5,783 bases of DNA from Nitrososphaeraceae archaeon (lineage in GTDB: Archaea > Thermoproteota > Nitrososphaeria > Nitrososphaerales > Nitrososphaeraceae): the NCBI GenBank assembly GCA_025922735.1, contig JAICHI010000079.1, forward strand, positions 1-5,783, in the 5' to 3' direction. Position numbers and translations under genes: made by a program. Below, in pieces: positions 5,629 through 5,783 of this stretch. The notes under the pieces were generated by a model. It did not search any database, was not told the DNA's origin, and saw nothing but the letters and a program-made list of their open reading frames with translations. How positions within the stretch are numbered: the stretch's first letter is position 1; each line of letters begins with the position of its first letter.

Positions 5629-5678
5629 TGCTTTATAACAGAAAGTATGTGGGCGTGGTTGATAAGCCTTGGTAACTG

Positions 5679-5687
5679 TTATTTAAT
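5679..5687. promoter_or_regulatory. Candidate shared TATA region between divergent genes
   Basis: TTATTTAAT lies in the 79-nt gap between rnp4 (minus) and the right-edge gene (plus). For the plus gene, TTTAAT (5682-5687) is centred about 24 nt before the TTG at 5708, close to leaderless spacing. For rnp4 the reverse reading TTAAATAA would give a leader of roughly 30 nt. Sequence and spacing only. Confidence 0.35.
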
Positions 5688-5707
5688 TTGGAAAACTATT
5701 AGTCTTA

Positions 5708-5783
5708 TTGGCAAAGCTTGACGAACTTGAGGAGCTGGCAAAAAAATATGCACAGCTCAAACAACAACAACAACAAGATAATG
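5708..5783 (+). CDS. 5' end of an unrecognised gene with Gln-rich N-terminus
   Basis: An open frame runs off the right edge. TTG at 5708 gives MAKLDELEELAKKYAQLK followed by five Gln and Asp-Asn (25 residues visible). The charged, leucine-spaced start (L4, L7, L10 and L17) is likely a helix or coiled coil. The stop codon just upstream in frame (TAA 5684-5686) leaves TTG 5708 as the only start before the edge, and a TATA-like box lies about 24 nt upstream. The five Gln codons are all CAA, so the tract is also a pure trinucleotide repeat (5762-5776). The product cannot be named from this fragment. Confidence 0.5.
   Translation, partial: MAKLDELEELAKKYAQLKQQQQQDN

Noticed and set aside
5632..5637. 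TATAAA directly before rnp4 as its promoter
   Set aside because: At this distance transcription would begin inside the coding region and remove the first conserved helix.

Overview
The window looks like a piece of an archaeal chromosome, most likely an ammonia-oxidising thaumarchaeon of the Nitrososphaera type. The reasons are: an archaeal/eukaryotic-type information-processing cluster (RNase P protein Rpp21/Rnp4, ribosomal protein S19e, a PDCD5-family DNA-binding protein); TATA-box promoters 24-31 bp from start codons with almost no 5' leader; no convincing Shine-Dalgarno sites; frequent TTG starts; and a moderate G+C content. The phylum is an inference from protein style and gene mix, not from a marker gene.

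Layout. Plus strand, left: the 3' end of an M3-family oligoendopeptidase F (2-244), overlapped by 11 nt by a ten-helix BASS/SBF-type membrane transporter (234-1139). Minus strand, running leftward from 5628: rnp4 (5311-5628), rps19e (4828-5283) and a PDCD5-like gene (4533-4823) form a tight information-processing unit. Next come an MDR-superfamily oxidoreductase (3398-4456) and a CitE/HpcH-HpaI-type CoA lyase (2511-3371), then a 491-nt gap, then a DUF892/YciE-YciF ferritin-like protein with a histone-like basic N-terminal tail (1315-2019). At the right edge a divergent plus-strand gene begins (5708), with a charged, glutamine-rich N-terminus.

How it works together. The rnp4-rps19e-PDCD5 group links tRNA maturation, the small ribosomal subunit and a small nucleic-acid-binding protein. 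The MDR reductase and CitE-like lyase lie 26 nt apart and probably both act on acyl-CoA or related carbon intermediates. They could be linked to the 3-hydroxypropionate/4-hydroxybutyrate carbon cycle of these archaea, but the substrates cannot be read from sequence. Two promoters are embedded in the end of the upstream gene: the TATA boxes of the lyase gene and of rps19e each overlap the stop codon of the gene before.

The least explained stretch is the 491-nt gap at 2020-2510. It carries a long inverted repeat (17 of 19 positions match, arms 2298-2316 and 2445-2463) enclosing a second hairpin (2384-2426). It could be a structured RNA, a long 3' UTR structure of the lyase mRNA, or a miniature inverted-repeat element. 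It is the best candidate here for something undescribed.
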